A stretch of DNA of 36,973 nucleotides, taken from positions 1 through 36,973 of the forward strand of contig NZ_WHJH01000061.1 of NCBI RefSeq assembly GCF_011682145.1. The letters are read 5' to 3'. The translations under genes were made by a program, and so were the position numbers. Positions within the stretch are counted from its first letter, which is position 1. Every line of letters starts with the position of its first letter. This stretch comes from Massilia mucilaginosa (lineage in GTDB: Bacteria; Pseudomonadota; Gammaproteobacteria; Burkholderiales; Burkholderiaceae_D). The notes below the pieces were generated by a model, which was given only the letters and a program-made list of their open reading frames with translations, did not search any database and was not told where the DNA came from. This document shows positions 1-8,067 of the stretch, piece after piece.

Positions 1-148
1 TCATGCCGCTATACCCTGCCCCGTTCAATTGGGTAGGGCGCCTATTGCCCACAATAGGATAATTCGAACCGAGCGGCGTCGAGAGCGACAATTCGGAATT
101 GCGGATGACGTTTATGAAACATCCAGGTTAGGAGCCTGCGCGCCGCTT
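1..148. other. Left-edge noncoding stretch with three small palindromes
   Basis: No credible gene is seen here. There is a perfect hairpin CCTATTG/CAATAGG at 41-58 and a short palindrome CAATTC/GAATTG at 89-101. A third hairpin, GCGCGCC/GGCGCGC at 138-159, has a loop that carries the stop codon of the minus-strand regulator. That last hairpin could help end the minus-strand transcript, but no T-tract follows it, so a terminator call would be weak. The stretch may also hold the upstream region of a gene outside the window. Confidence 0.4.
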
Positions 149-1141
149 TCAAGGCGCGCACTCGCGCTCGCGCAGGAAGCTCGCGAACGGGTGGGCCGGT
201 TGTTCCAGCTCACCCGGCGCCAGCGGGAACAGCGCCCAGTAGAAGTCCTGGGCTCCCCGGCAGCGCTGGGCGGGCGCGGTCCAGCGATGCCAGTTCCTGG
301 CGAAATCGCGCGCATACATGCCGTCGCCCTCGCGAAAATACGGCACGATGCAGCGCTCGCGCACCGCCTGCAGGAACGACGGCGGCGCATCGTTGTCGCA
401 GCCGACTTCGTAATGCGCATTCATCCCCGCCTCGGTCTCGACCACCATCAGCTGCGCGTGTCCGCACGCGTCGTACAGCAAAATGCCGGCCGGATTCGGA
501 TACAGATAGTGCTCCACGATCCCGTGCTGCTCGACCACCATGCGCACCACCGCACTGAACGCCGGGTCGCTCAAAAAACTGTGGTTGTGCAGCTTGAGCA
601 TGTCGCGCAGCGGGTCGGAGCGGGCCGCGAAATACTCGCGTTGCAAGGCCACGATTTCGGCTTCGAGCCTGTCGAGCGCGCCGTCGTCGCTTTTCTTGAT
701 GTAGCGGTCGATCAGGCCGCGGTTGAAGGCGTCGACCGCCACTTTTTCGTCGGCCACGCCGGTAAACAGGATTTTCTTGCAGGGCAGGTGGCGCAGTGCC
801 TCGCACAATTCGAGGCCATCCATCTGCGGCATCGAATAATCGACCACCACCACCGACGGCGTCATGAAGCGTTCCGGCTCGAAGCTGATGCGGTGGATCT
901 GCTCGATGTCGACGGCCACGTTGCAGCGGTCTTTCGAATCGGGATAGGTATCGTGGCTGGCCGCCAGCCGGCCCGGCTGGGGCTCGCCGTGGGCGCCGAT
1001 CCAGGCCAGCGCGCTGCTGGTATCGGCAAAGCACTTGCTGGCCAGCGCGGGGTCGAGCTGGAAGGCGACGCTTTTCAGGAAACTGTCGCTGTCGTCGATC
1101 AGGACGGTCAGGCTGGGATGGCTGTAGATCGGCAGGGTCAT
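149..1141 (-). CDS. jqsR: Response regulator of a CAI-1/LAI-1-type quorum-sensing system (JqsR/LqsR-like)
   Basis: A 330-residue protein. Its N-terminal receiver domain has the acidic pair D16/D17, the phospho-acceptor D101 in VVVVDYSMPQMDG, T127 in LFTG and the conserved lysine at K149/K150. The rest (about 155-330) shows no recognisable helix-turn-helix. It has scattered Cys, His and aromatic residues and no named domain that I can assign. The spacing from the acidic pair to D101 is about 40 residues longer than in CheY-like receivers, so the receiver has an insertion around residues 52-92. The start is the ATG 20 nt after the kinase stop, with AAAGG 7 nt upstream. The gene lies directly downstream of the kinase on the same strand, so the two probably form a two-component phosphorelay. 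Family assignment rests on the kinase and synthase next door as well as the receiver. The output mechanism is unknown. Confidence 0.75.
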   Translation of the reverse strand: MTLPIYSHPSLTVLIDDSDSFLKSVAFQLDPALASKCFADTSSALAWIGAHGEPQPGRLAASHDTYPDSKDRCNVAVDIEQIHRISFEPERFMTPSVVVVDYSMPQMDGLELCEALRHLPCKKILFTGVADEKVAVDAFNRGLIDRYIKKSDDGALDRLEAEIVALQREYFAARSDPLRDMLKLHNHSFLSDPAFSAVVRMVVEQHGIVEHYLYPNPAGILLYDACGHAQLMVVETEAGMNAHYEVGCDNDAPPSFLQAVRERCIVPYFREGDGMYARDFARNWHRWTAPAQRCRGAQDFYWALFPLAPGELEQPAHPFASFLRERECAP

Positions 1142-1161
1142 GCTGGGCCTTTCATAAGAGG

Positions 1162-2472
1162 TCAATGCGGGTCCGGCGGCACGGCCACGCGCGGGAACTC
1201 GAGCACGAACATGGTGTAGCCAAGTTCGCGCGAGACGCAGCGGATGCTGGCGTGCCAGGCATCGATGATGTCCTTGCACAGGGCCAGGCCGATGCCGGCG
1301 CCGGAACTGGGAGGGTAGGAATAGAAGCGCTGGAAGATCAGCGGCAAGTGGCGCTCGGCGATGCCGCAGCCGGTGTCGATGACCAGCAGGCGCGGCAGCT
1401 CGGGGCGGCCATCGACGACGATGCGGATGCGGCCCTTGCCGGCCCGGTGCAGCGCCTTGAGCGCGTTGCGCAGCAGGTTGAGCAAGATGACCACCGACAG
1501 CTCGTGCTTGCCGGCGAAGCGGAAGTCGGTGCGGATGTCGACGCTGACCGCATCGCGCTGCGATTGCGCCGCGAACGGATAGCGCCGGATCACCGAATCG
1601 ACCACCTCGCGCATCGACACCAGCTCGGTCGCTTCGAGCCGCTGCTCGACCGCGCTGGCCGACAGCAGGAACAGGTCGATCATGTGCTTCATGTGGCGCA
1701 CCTCGTACTGGATGCGCGCCATGGCCTCGCTCATCGCCTGCCAGTCGGCCTCGCTGGCCTTGGCCGGCGGCGCGATGCGGCGGCCGATGCCGCGCACATT
1801 GGCCTCCACACTGACCAGCGGCGTGCGCAGTTCGTGCGACACGCTGGCCAGGGCGTGCGCCATGCCGGCCAGCTTTTCGCGCGCCAGCGCCCCGCGCCCG
1901 GCCTTGGCCACCGAGACGGCGATGATGGTGAACGCATAGATCGGCAGCTGTTCCAGCACCGTGGGACTGAGCATGAAGGCCGCGTCGCCCACCAGCGCAA
2001 ACAGGGCGCAGGCCAGCGCACTGCCGGCGGCGCAGGCGGCCAGCGCCCAGCGCGTGCGGAAGTGGAACAGCACGGTCAGCGCGATCAGCAGCGACTGGCT
2101 CCACACGGCCGAACCGTGGTTCATCAGGTACATGAAGACGAACTGGAACGGCAGCACGTAAGTGACCGCGATGAACAGGTAGGCGTTGACGAAGCGCCCG
2201 CGCAGCAGGCGGCCGGGAGCCAGCGCGGGCAGGCACAGGGCGGCGCCGACCATGCGCAAGGCCAGGCTTTCGAACTCCTGCGGGAACCAGTAGGTCCAGA
2301 TCGAATAGTAGGCCGGCATGCCGAGGAAGCCGATCCATGCCAGCAGGATGAAGCGCCCGGTCGCGTGCGCGTGATGGCCCTCATGCCGCACCAGCCATTG
2401 CAGCAGCCATCGCAGCAAGGATTGGCGCAGGCGGTCGGCGGACAAGGGGGCAGTGGCGCTGGCAAAGGTCAT
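1162..2472 (-). CDS. jqsS: Membrane sensor histidine kinase for alpha-hydroxyketone autoinducer (JqsS/CqsS/LqsS-like)
   Basis: A 436-residue inner-membrane kinase. About six hydrophobic segments occupy residues 40-190, with almost no periplasmic domain, as in CqsS-type sensors. A HisKA segment follows with phospho-acceptor H213 in SHELRTP. An HATPase domain then shows N332/N336 (LNLLRNAL), DTGCG at 366-370 and GAGIGLAL at 391-398. No receiver domain is fused, unlike Vibrio CqsS, so phosphate would pass directly to the separate regulator next door. I chose the ATG at 2472 because AGGAAA lies 7 nt upstream. An in-frame upstream start at 2595 would place the N-terminus across the divergent promoter. 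It is divergent from the autoinducer synthase, the usual layout for ligand and sensor genes of this family. The ligand is inferred to be an alpha-hydroxyketone. Confidence 0.85.
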   Translation of the reverse strand: MTFASATAPLSADRLRQSLLRWLLQWLVRHEGHHAHATGRFILLAWIGFLGMPAYYSIWTYWFPQEFESLALRMVGAALCLPALAPGRLLRGRFVNAYLFIAVTYVLPFQFVFMYLMNHGSAVWSQSLLIALTVLFHFRTRWALAACAAGSALACALFALVGDAAFMLSPTVLEQLPIYAFTIIAVSVAKAGRGALAREKLAGMAHALASVSHELRTPLVSVEANVRGIGRRIAPPAKASEADWQAMSEAMARIQYEVRHMKHMIDLFLLSASAVEQRLEATELVSMREVVDSVIRRYPFAAQSQRDAVSVDIRTDFRFAGKHELSVVILLNLLRNALKALHRAGKGRIRIVVDGRPELPRLLVIDTGCGIAERHLPLIFQRFYSYPPSSGAGIGLALCKDIIDAWHASIRCVSRELGYTMFVLEFPRVAVPPDPH

Positions 2473-2515
2473 GAAAAGCTTTCCTGGCTCGCACGGGTGG
2501 GCGGGAAAGGACAAT

Positions 2516-2556
2516 CTTGACCTATGTTGATATTTTGCAATTTGATATATGTCAAG
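2516..2556. promoter_or_regulatory. Divergent jqsS/jqsA promoter with inverted repeat
   Basis: An inverted repeat has arms CTTGACCTAT (2516-2525) and ATATGTCAAG (2547-2556), matching at 9 of 10 positions and separated by 21 bp. On the minus strand the right arm supplies TTGACA (2555-2550). Seventeen bp later comes TATCAA (2532-2527), a plausible sigma-70 promoter for jqsS. On the plus strand the left arm gives TTGACC, but the matching -10 is poor. The palindrome overlapping the promoter elements suggests a regulator or RNA polymerase site shared by both genes. This is inference from sequence only. Confidence 0.5.
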
Positions 2557-2624
2557 GTCCATCGATGTTGCAGGATTGTCAAGGAAGGGCGGCACAGAAT
2601 GGATGCTTTTTCCAAGGAGAATTC

Positions 2625-3869
2625 ATGTCATTTGCTGTCGATCAAATTTCGCCTGCCTTGCGCGCCGTACCGGCCATGCCATCGTTCGTTACCGGCCGCA
2701 TGGACGAGCACTACGTCACGCGGGTGGCGCAGTTGCTGGGCGGCGAGCACCTGCATGTGTGGACCGCACCCCAGCCCGGCGCAATCATGTTGGCCAGCAA
2801 CGACTACCTGTGCATTTCCGGCGAAGCAGCCTTGCAGGACGCGCAGGCGCGCTGCCTGCTGCGCAACCGGGGCGGCATGCTGATGTCGTCGGTGTTCCTG
2901 CAGCAGGGCAGCGCCCAGCACCGGCTGGAAGCGAAGCTGGCCGCCTTCATGGGGGCCGAGGACGGGGTGCTGACGCAGTCCGGCTGGGCCGCCAACGTCG
3001 GCCTGCTGCAAACCATCGCCGGACCGGGTGTGCCGGTGTATCTGGACATGATGGCGCACGCCTCGCTGTGGGAAGGCGCGCAGTCGGCGCAGGCCGCGGC
3101 GCTGCCTTTCCTGCACAACGACGCGGCGCATCTGGAGCGCCAGGTGCGCAAGCACGGTCCGGGCGTGATCGTGGTCGACGCGCTGTACAGCACCAACGGC
3201 AGCGTTGCGCCCCTGAGCGCGATCGCGCGCATCGCCAGCACCAGCGGCAGCATCCTGGTGGTCGACGAATCGCATTCGCTCGGCACCCACGGCCCGCGCG
3301 GGGCGGGGCTGGTGGCGCAACTGGGCCTGGCCGGGCAAGTGCATTTTCGCACCGCCTCGCTGGCCAAGAGCTTTGCCGGACGCGCCGGCTTCATTACCTG
3401 TTCGAGCCACTTCAAGGGCTACTTCCTGTCGGCCTCGCGTCCGGCGATTTTCAGCTCCTGCCTGCTCGAACACGAGCTGGCGTGGTTCGACGCCGCGCTC
3501 GACTTCATCGCGCGCGCCGACGGGCGCCGCGCCGCGCTGGCCCGCGTCACGCGCACGGTGCGCGACGGCCTGCGCGCCCTGGGCTACAACGTCGACGACG
3601 GCAGCGAACAGATCGTGGCGCTCGAAGCCGGACCCGAACCGCGCACGCTGGCGCTGCGCAAGGCGCTGGAGCGGCGCGGGATTTATGGCGCCGTGTTCTG
3701 CGCGCCGGCCACCGCCAAGAACCGCTCGCTGGTGCGCCTCACCCTCAACAGCGGCTTGACCGGCGCGCAGTGCGCGCGCCTGCTCGACGCCTGCGCCGAC
3801 ATGCGGCTGGAGGTCGGCATGGACAGCTGGCCGTCGACGCGGCGCCTGCGCCGCCTCACACTGGTCTGA
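2625..3869 (+). CDS. jqsA: PLP-dependent alpha-hydroxyketone autoinducer synthase (JqsA/CqsA/LqsA family)
   Basis: A 414-residue fold-type I aminotransferase of the alpha-oxoamine synthase family. These enzymes condense an acyl-CoA with an amino-acid-derived substrate; CqsA and LqsA produce precursors of CAI-1/LAI-1 signals. Visible landmarks are the substrate-binding ASNDYL (57-62), H146 in MAHAS, the PLP-contacting VDESHSLGTHG (D214, H217), and the Schiff-base lysine K248 in TASLAKSFAG. The length is close to that of CqsA (about 390). The start is the ATG preceded by AAGGAG with 5 nt spacing; longer in-frame extensions run into the promoter. A BioF or HemA-type synthase is the alternative, but the divergent CqsS-like kinase makes the signalling role much more likely. 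The acyl chain and final signal structure cannot be read from sequence. Confidence 0.87.
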   Translation: MSFAVDQISPALRAVPAMPSFVTGRMDEHYVTRVAQLLGGEHLHVWTAPQPGAIMLASNDYLCISGEAALQDAQARCLLRNRGGMLMSSVFLQQGSAQHRLEAKLAAFMGAEDGVLTQSGWAANVGLLQTIAGPGVPVYLDMMAHASLWEGAQSAQAAALPFLHNDAAHLERQVRKHGPGVIVVDALYSTNGSVAPLSAIARIASTSGSILVVDESHSLGTHGPRGAGLVAQLGLAGQVHFRTASLAKSFAGRAGFITCSSHFKGYFLSASRPAIFSSCLLEHELAWFDAALDFIARADGRRAALARVTRTVRDGLRALGYNVDDGSEQIVALEAGPEPRTLALRKALERRGIYGAVFCAPATAKNRSLVRLTLNSGLTGAQCARLLDACADMRLEVGMDSWPSTRRLRRLTLV

Positions 3870-3901
3870 CAGCGGCGCGCATGCTGCGCTATCATGGCGG
3901 C

Positions 3902-4291
3902 ATGAGTGAACCACAAACCCTGTATGACGTCATCGGTGGCGAAACGCGCGTGCGCGAGATGGTCGACCGCTTTTACGACCTGATGGAACTCGAACCCGAG
4001 TTCGCCGGCATCCGCGCGCTGCATCCGCCCTCGATGGACGGCTCGCGCGACAAGCTGTTCATGTTCCTGAGCGGCTGGATGGGCGGGCCCGACCTGTTCG
4101 TCGAACAGTACGGCCACCCGCGCCTGCGCGCGCGCCACCTGCCGTTTGCGATCGGCGGCAGCGAGCGCGATCAGTGGCTGCGCGCCATGGCGTGGGCGAT
4201 GGAAGACATCGGCATCGACGAAGCATTGCGCCTGCGCCTGATGGAGTCGTTCTACCAGACCGCCGACTGGATGCGCAACCAGCCGGGTTGA
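3902..4291 (+). CDS. Group II truncated hemoglobin (trHbO-type)
   Basis: A 129-residue globin with a 2-on-2 fold, normal length for the family. It shows the B10 tyrosine Y25 (VDRFYDLM), the proximal histidine H79 in RLRARHLPF, and the G8 tryptophan W92 (DQWLRAM). The last two together are typical of group II. Such proteins bind oxygen or NO through heme in the cytoplasm; the exact role here is not known. It begins 32 nt after the jqsA stop on the same strand with only a weak GGCGG upstream, so it may be co-transcribed with the quorum-sensing synthase. Whether the globin serves signalling or is simply the next gene is open. Confidence 0.88.
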   Translation: MSEPQTLYDVIGGETRVREMVDRFYDLMELEPEFAGIRALHPPSMDGSRDKLFMFLSGWMGGPDLFVEQYGHPRLRARHLPFAIGGSERDQWLRAMAWAMEDIGIDEALRLRLMESFYQTADWMRNQPG

Positions 4292-4306
4292 TGTCCGATT
4301 GATCCA

Positions 4307-5641
4307 ATGACCCAGACCGAATTCCTGATCCTCGCCGCGCTGGCGCTTGTCGTCATCATCCTGCAAGCGCTCGCGCTGTTGCGCGCGCGCGGCAATGGCG
4401 ACGGCGCGCAGCTGGAAAAGCTGCAGCTCGAACGGCTGGAACGCGAACTGCGCCTGGAACTGCAGGCCGGCGCCCAGGGCACGCGCCAGGACATCGGCGC
4501 CAGCCTCGCGCAGTACCACGGCGCCACCGTGCAGCAGCTCGACAGCATGCGCCAGCAGATTCACCTGGCCAGCATCAGCGGGCGCGAAGAGCAGTCGGCC
4601 ACGCTCAAGCGCTTTGCCGACACCATGCACCAGACCCTGTCGGCGCTGACCGAATCGAACGCGCAGCGCATGCTGGAAGTGCGCTCGACGCTGGAGGCGA
4701 AGATCCGCGACCTGCAGAACGATAACGGCGCGCGCCTGGAAGAAATGCGCAAGACGGTCGACGAGAAGCTGCATGCGACGCTCGAGACGCGCCTGTCCGA
4801 ATCGTTCCGCCAGGTGTCGGAACGGCTGGAGCGGGTGCACCAGGGGCTGGGCGAGATGCAGCAGCTGGCCATCGGCGTGGGCGACCTGAAACGCGTGCTC
4901 ACCAACGTCAAGACGCGCGGCACCTGGGGCGAAGTGCAGCTCGAAATGCTGCTCGAACAGGTGCTGACGGTGGACCAGTATGCCAAGAATGTCGAAACCA
5001 TTCCCGGCACCGGCGCGCGGGTCGAGTTTGCGATCAAGCTGCCCGGTCATGTCGACGGCGGCGTGCCGGTGTGGATGCCGATCGACGCCAAGTTCCCCAA
5101 GGAGCAGTACGAACGCCTGCTCGACGCGGCCGACCGGGCCGACGCCGACGGCGTGGCGCTGGCCGGGCGCGAGCTCGAACGGGCGGTGCGGCTGGAGGCC
5201 AAGACCATCTGCGACAAGTATGTATCGCCGCCGCTGACGACCGATTTTGCGATCCTGTTCTTGCCGACCGAGGGGCTGTACGCGGAGGTGATGCGCAGGC
5301 CGGGGCTGGCCGACGATTTGCAGCGCACCTTGCGCGTGTCGATCGCCGGGCCGTCGACCTTGTCGGCGATCCTCAATAGTTTGCAGATGGGTTTCCGTAC
5401 GCTGGCGCTGGAAAAGCGCTCGTCGGAAGTGTGGCAGGTGCTGGGCGCGGTGAAGACGGAATTTACCAAGTTCGGCGATGTGCTCACCCAGACCAAGCTG
5501 ACCCTGGAAAAGGCGGCCAAGAATATCGAGAGCGCCGAAGTGCGCAGCCGCCAGATGGCGCGCAAGCTGAAATCGGTGGAGGCGCTGCCGAGCGAGGCGG
5601 CGCAGTTGATGCTGGGGCCGGATCTGGATAGCGAGGCGTAG
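4307..5641 (+). CDS. rmuC: DNA recombination protein RmuC
   Basis: A 444-residue RmuC family protein. An N-terminal hydrophobic helix (about residues 4-22) is followed by a long charged coiled-coil region (about 30-180). The conserved RmuC domain follows, with TRGTWGEVQLEMLLEQVL, MPIDAKFPKEQYERLL and ILFLPTEGLYAEV blocks. E. coli RmuC limits inversions at short inverted repeats and carries a predicted endonuclease-like fold; the biochemical activity is still poorly defined. The gene starts 15 nt after the globin stop on the same strand, so the two could be co-transcribed. It ends 5 bp before the stop of the convergent PEP-CTERM gene, leaving no room for a conventional terminator between them. 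Confidence 0.92.
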   Translation: MTQTEFLILAALALVVIILQALALLRARGNGDGAQLEKLQLERLERELRLELQAGAQGTRQDIGASLAQYHGATVQQLDSMRQQIHLASISGREEQSATLKRFADTMHQTLSALTESNAQRMLEVRSTLEAKIRDLQNDNGARLEEMRKTVDEKLHATLETRLSESFRQVSERLERVHQGLGEMQQLAIGVGDLKRVLTNVKTRGTWGEVQLEMLLEQVLTVDQYAKNVETIPGTGARVEFAIKLPGHVDGGVPVWMPIDAKFPKEQYERLLDAADRADADGVALAGRELERAVRLEAKTICDKYVSPPLTTDFAILFLPTEGLYAEVMRRPGLADDLQRTLRVSIAGPSTLSAILNSLQMGFRTLALEKRSSEVWQVLGAVKTEFTKFGDVLTQTKLTLEKAAKNIESAEVRSRQMARKLKSVEALPSEAAQLMLGPDLDSEA

Positions 5642-5646
5642 CGAGG

Positions 5647-6519
5647 CTAGCGCGCCCGCACACGGCGCCTGGCGGCACCCAGCACAGCCACCAGGCCCAA
5701 TCCCATCATCATCCATTGTCCCGGCTCCGGCACCGGCACCGCCGGCACATTGGTCTCGGGGACCGGCGTGAGGTCGATGCCGGTGGTCGGTCCGTCCCTG
5801 AACGGCGGCCCGAAACCGCCGGTGCCGATCGGCGTCACCGGAATCGCGCCCTGGTAGCCGATCGCGCCCGGAGGCGCGGCGGGCGCCCGCTCCGGTACCA
5901 CCGACTTGGTCGTGGCGCTGCCGCCGCGCGGCGCGATCGCCAGTTCGCTGTCGGTCGCTGCCGGCTCGTCGGCGAGCGAGGTCGACGAGCCCGGCCCGCC
6001 GGCGTCGGCGCGGCCCCGTTTCGGCGCGCTGGTGCCGAGGCGGTGAATCCGGCTCACGTTGCGGCACACGGTCGGCACCAGGATGCAGTGATCGCCTTCG
6101 CAGTACACCAGGCCAGCCTGTTTCGTGCGCGCGCTCCAGCCGGCGCGCGAGACGTTGCCGCACACCGTGCCGGCGCCGAAATGCATGTCGCGGATGGTCG
6201 GGTCGTAGTAGTTCTGGCCCTTGATCGAATCGCGTCCGATGGTGACGAATTCGTCGAAATTGCGGTCGGCCATGCGCTGCTTGAGGCGCGCGCGCACCAG
6301 CGGCGGAATGTCGCGGTAACGGTCGACGGCGGCGACCACGTCGCCCATGAACGGGTTCACGCCGGGACGGTCCCAGTCGCACTTGGCGACGCGGCTCGCG
6401 GCCGCCGCCTGGGCCGGGTTCGCGGCCAGCATCAGCGCCGCGCCCAGCATCAACAGGCAGGCCGATACAGGCCCCGCGACCTTGTCGTTTGCGACGGTAA
6501 TGCGGCTTGCGCGCTTCAT
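5647..6519 (-). CDS. MHFG-motif PEP-CTERM sorting domain protein (exported, function unknown)
   Basis: A 290-residue exported protein. An N-terminal signal peptide ends near PAQAAAA (about residue 40). A cysteine-containing domain (about 45-165) follows and includes DMHFGAGTVCGNVSRAGW, the block that names the MHFG family. A low-complexity Pro/Gly/Ala-rich linker (about 165-260) leads to a C-terminal VPEPGQW motif, a hydrophobic helix and an arginine-rich tail (RRRVRAR). That tripartite tail is the PEP-CTERM signal handled by exosortase in EPS-producing Gram-negatives. Cysteines such as VCGNVS, VYCEGDHC and VCRN could form disulfides in the periplasm. The gene is single, convergent with rmuC, with a roughly 240-bp AT-rich upstream region. 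The enzymatic or structural role is unknown. Confidence 0.82.
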   Translation of the reverse strand: MKRASRITVANDKVAGPVSACLLMLGAALMLAANPAQAAAASRVAKCDWDRPGVNPFMGDVVAAVDRYRDIPPLVRARLKQRMADRNFDEFVTIGRDSIKGQNYYDPTIRDMHFGAGTVCGNVSRAGWSARTKQAGLVYCEGDHCILVPTVCRNVSRIHRLGTSAPKRGRADAGGPGSSTSLADEPAATDSELAIAPRGGSATTKSVVPERAPAAPPGAIGYQGAIPVTPIGTGGFGPPFRDGPTTGIDLTPVPETNVPAVPVPEPGQWMMMGLGLVAVLGAARRRVRAR

Positions 6520-6763
6520 GATCTCTTACCGGATAGGTTTGTGTAGAGACCAATATTAGCAAGCGATTTTCAAAAAACCGTGATCATTTTAGTAATAGTA
6601 AAAAGACATCAACGATGGCTTTTAGTCATTTCTCCTATGATAACTAGCTAGATGTCAGGGAAATATAAATGCAAGCTATGATAAAACATAGTGACTTGAA
6701 AACAACAATGTTATTAGAAAATTCACATTGCGTGTAAATTGTTGCTTGCCGCGACGGGTTGGC
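6520..6763. other. AT-rich intergenic region upstream of the MHFG gene
   Basis: A 244-bp stretch distinctly richer in A+T than its surroundings, between the start of the PEP-CTERM gene and the stop of moeA. On the minus strand TTGATG and TAAAAT lie 15 bp apart near 6580-6615, which could be a weak promoter for the PEP-CTERM gene. No terminator with a clear T-tract for moeA was found. Local AT-richness is typical of nucleoid-protein binding regions, but no specific site is recognisable. Confidence 0.4.
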
Positions 6764-8047
6764 TCACATCAGCCCTTCAAATGGCATGATCTCGACCAGA
6801 TCGCCGGCGTCGACGTTTCCTTGTTCATCATGCAAGATCACCATGCAGTTGGCCTCGCTCATGGAGCGCAGGATGCCGGAGCCCTGCGCGCCGGTGATGC
6901 GCACCGTTTGCGCGCCGTCGTCGCCGCGCGCGAGGATGCCGCGCTGGTACTCGGTGCGCCCCGGTTTCTTGCGGATGGCGCAGCTTGATCGCACCTTGAA
7001 CAGCGGCAGCGGCGCCTCGGCGCCCATCATGCGCAGCAGCGCGTCGCGCGCAAAGAAGTAGAACGACACCATCACCGCCACCGGATTGCCGGGCAGGCCG
7101 AACAGGAAGGCACTGTGGCCGTTCGAGGCGATGCGTCCGAACGCGAGCGGGCGCCCCGGGCGCATGCCGATCTTCCAGAAGCTCACATCGCCCAGTTTGG
7201 CCATGATCGCGCGCGTGTAGTCGGCCGCGCCGACCGAGACCCCGCCCGAGGTGACAATCGCGTCCACGTTCTCGCAGGCGTGGCGCAAGGCGTCTTCGAG
7301 CGCTTGCGGGTCGTCACGCACGACGCCCATGTCGACGATCTCGCAGCCCAGGCGCGTGAGCATGCCGTGCAGGGTATAGCGGTTGCTGTCGTAGACGCAG
7401 CCGGCGTCGAGCGGCTGGCCGATCGAGCGCAGTTCGTCGCCGGTGGAAAAGAACGCCACGCGCAGGCGCCGCGTCACCGGCACCGTGGCAATCCCGAGCG
7501 ACGCCAGCAGCCCCAGGTCGGCCGGGCGGATGACTTTACCCTTGCGCAGGGCGGCGCTGCCGGCCGACAGGTCTTCGCCGGCGAAACGGCGGTTATCGCC
7601 GCTGCGGATCACGCCCGGCGCGATGGTGATGCTGCCGGCGCCGATTGCCGCCACCAGCTCCTGCGGGATCACGCTGTCGCAGCCGGCCGGCATGACGCCG
7701 CCGGTCATGATGCGCACGCACTCGCCGCTGGCCGGCACCACGGCGCACGGCCGCCCGGCGAACACGGTGCCCACCACCGCCAAGGTGACCGGGCCGGTCG
7801 CGGTCAGGTCGGCCCCGCGCAGCGCGTAGCCGTCCATGGCCGAATTGTCGTGCGCCGGCACGCTGATCGGCGAGATGATGTCGGCCGCCAGCACCCGGTC
7901 CAGCGCCGCGAGCAGCGGCACCTGGTCGATGCCGTCGACCGGCTTGATGAAGTCGCGGATGATGCGCTGGGCGTCGCGCACGGGCAGGGCGTCGGGATCG
8001 TAGGCGGACAGGCAGCTGGTGACGTCGTTCAGGGTCGGCAGGGTCAT
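6764..8047 (-). CDS. moeA: Molybdopterin molybdenumtransferase MoeA
   Basis: A 427-residue cytoplasmic enzyme that inserts molybdate into adenylylated molybdopterin in the last common step of molybdenum cofactor synthesis. Recognisable blocks are VPAHDNSAMDGYAL near the N-terminus, RIMTGGVMPAG, the molybdopterin-binding VTSGGVSVGAADY, MRPGRPLAFG and LPGNPVAVMVSF. The length is normal (E. coli MoeA 411). I use the ATG at 8047, 20 nt past the mobA stop; an in-frame GTG at 8083 would overlap mobA by 16 nt. It is the last gene of the chrA-moaA-mobA-moeA run. Confidence 0.93.
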   Translation of the reverse strand: MTLPTLNDVTSCLSAYDPDALPVRDAQRIIRDFIKPVDGIDQVPLLAALDRVLAADIISPISVPAHDNSAMDGYALRGADLTATGPVTLAVVGTVFAGRPCAVVPASGECVRIMTGGVMPAGCDSVIPQELVAAIGAGSITIAPGVIRSGDNRRFAGEDLSAGSAALRKGKVIRPADLGLLASLGIATVPVTRRLRVAFFSTGDELRSIGQPLDAGCVYDSNRYTLHGMLTRLGCEIVDMGVVRDDPQALEDALRHACENVDAIVTSGGVSVGAADYTRAIMAKLGDVSFWKIGMRPGRPLAFGRIASNGHSAFLFGLPGNPVAVMVSFYFFARDALLRMMGAEAPLPLFKVRSSCAIRKKPGRTEYQRGILARGDDGAQTVRITGAQGSGILRSMSEANCMVILHDEQGNVDAGDLVEIMPFEGLM

Positions 8048-8067
8048 GGTGTGCGCAGGTAGATGGA

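Noticed and set aside
149-2338. A single 729-residue kinase-regulator fusion on the minus strand
   Set aside because: The regulator frame stays open upstream, but the kinase is read in a different frame with its own stop at 1162 and motifs in the right order; the two are separate genes.
3683-6562. A 959-codon minus-strand open frame across jqsA, globin, rmuC and the PEP-CTERM gene
   Set aside because: It runs antisense to three genes with clear family motifs and is out of frame with the PEP-CTERM gene; the translation is repetitive Arg/Ala/His sequence.
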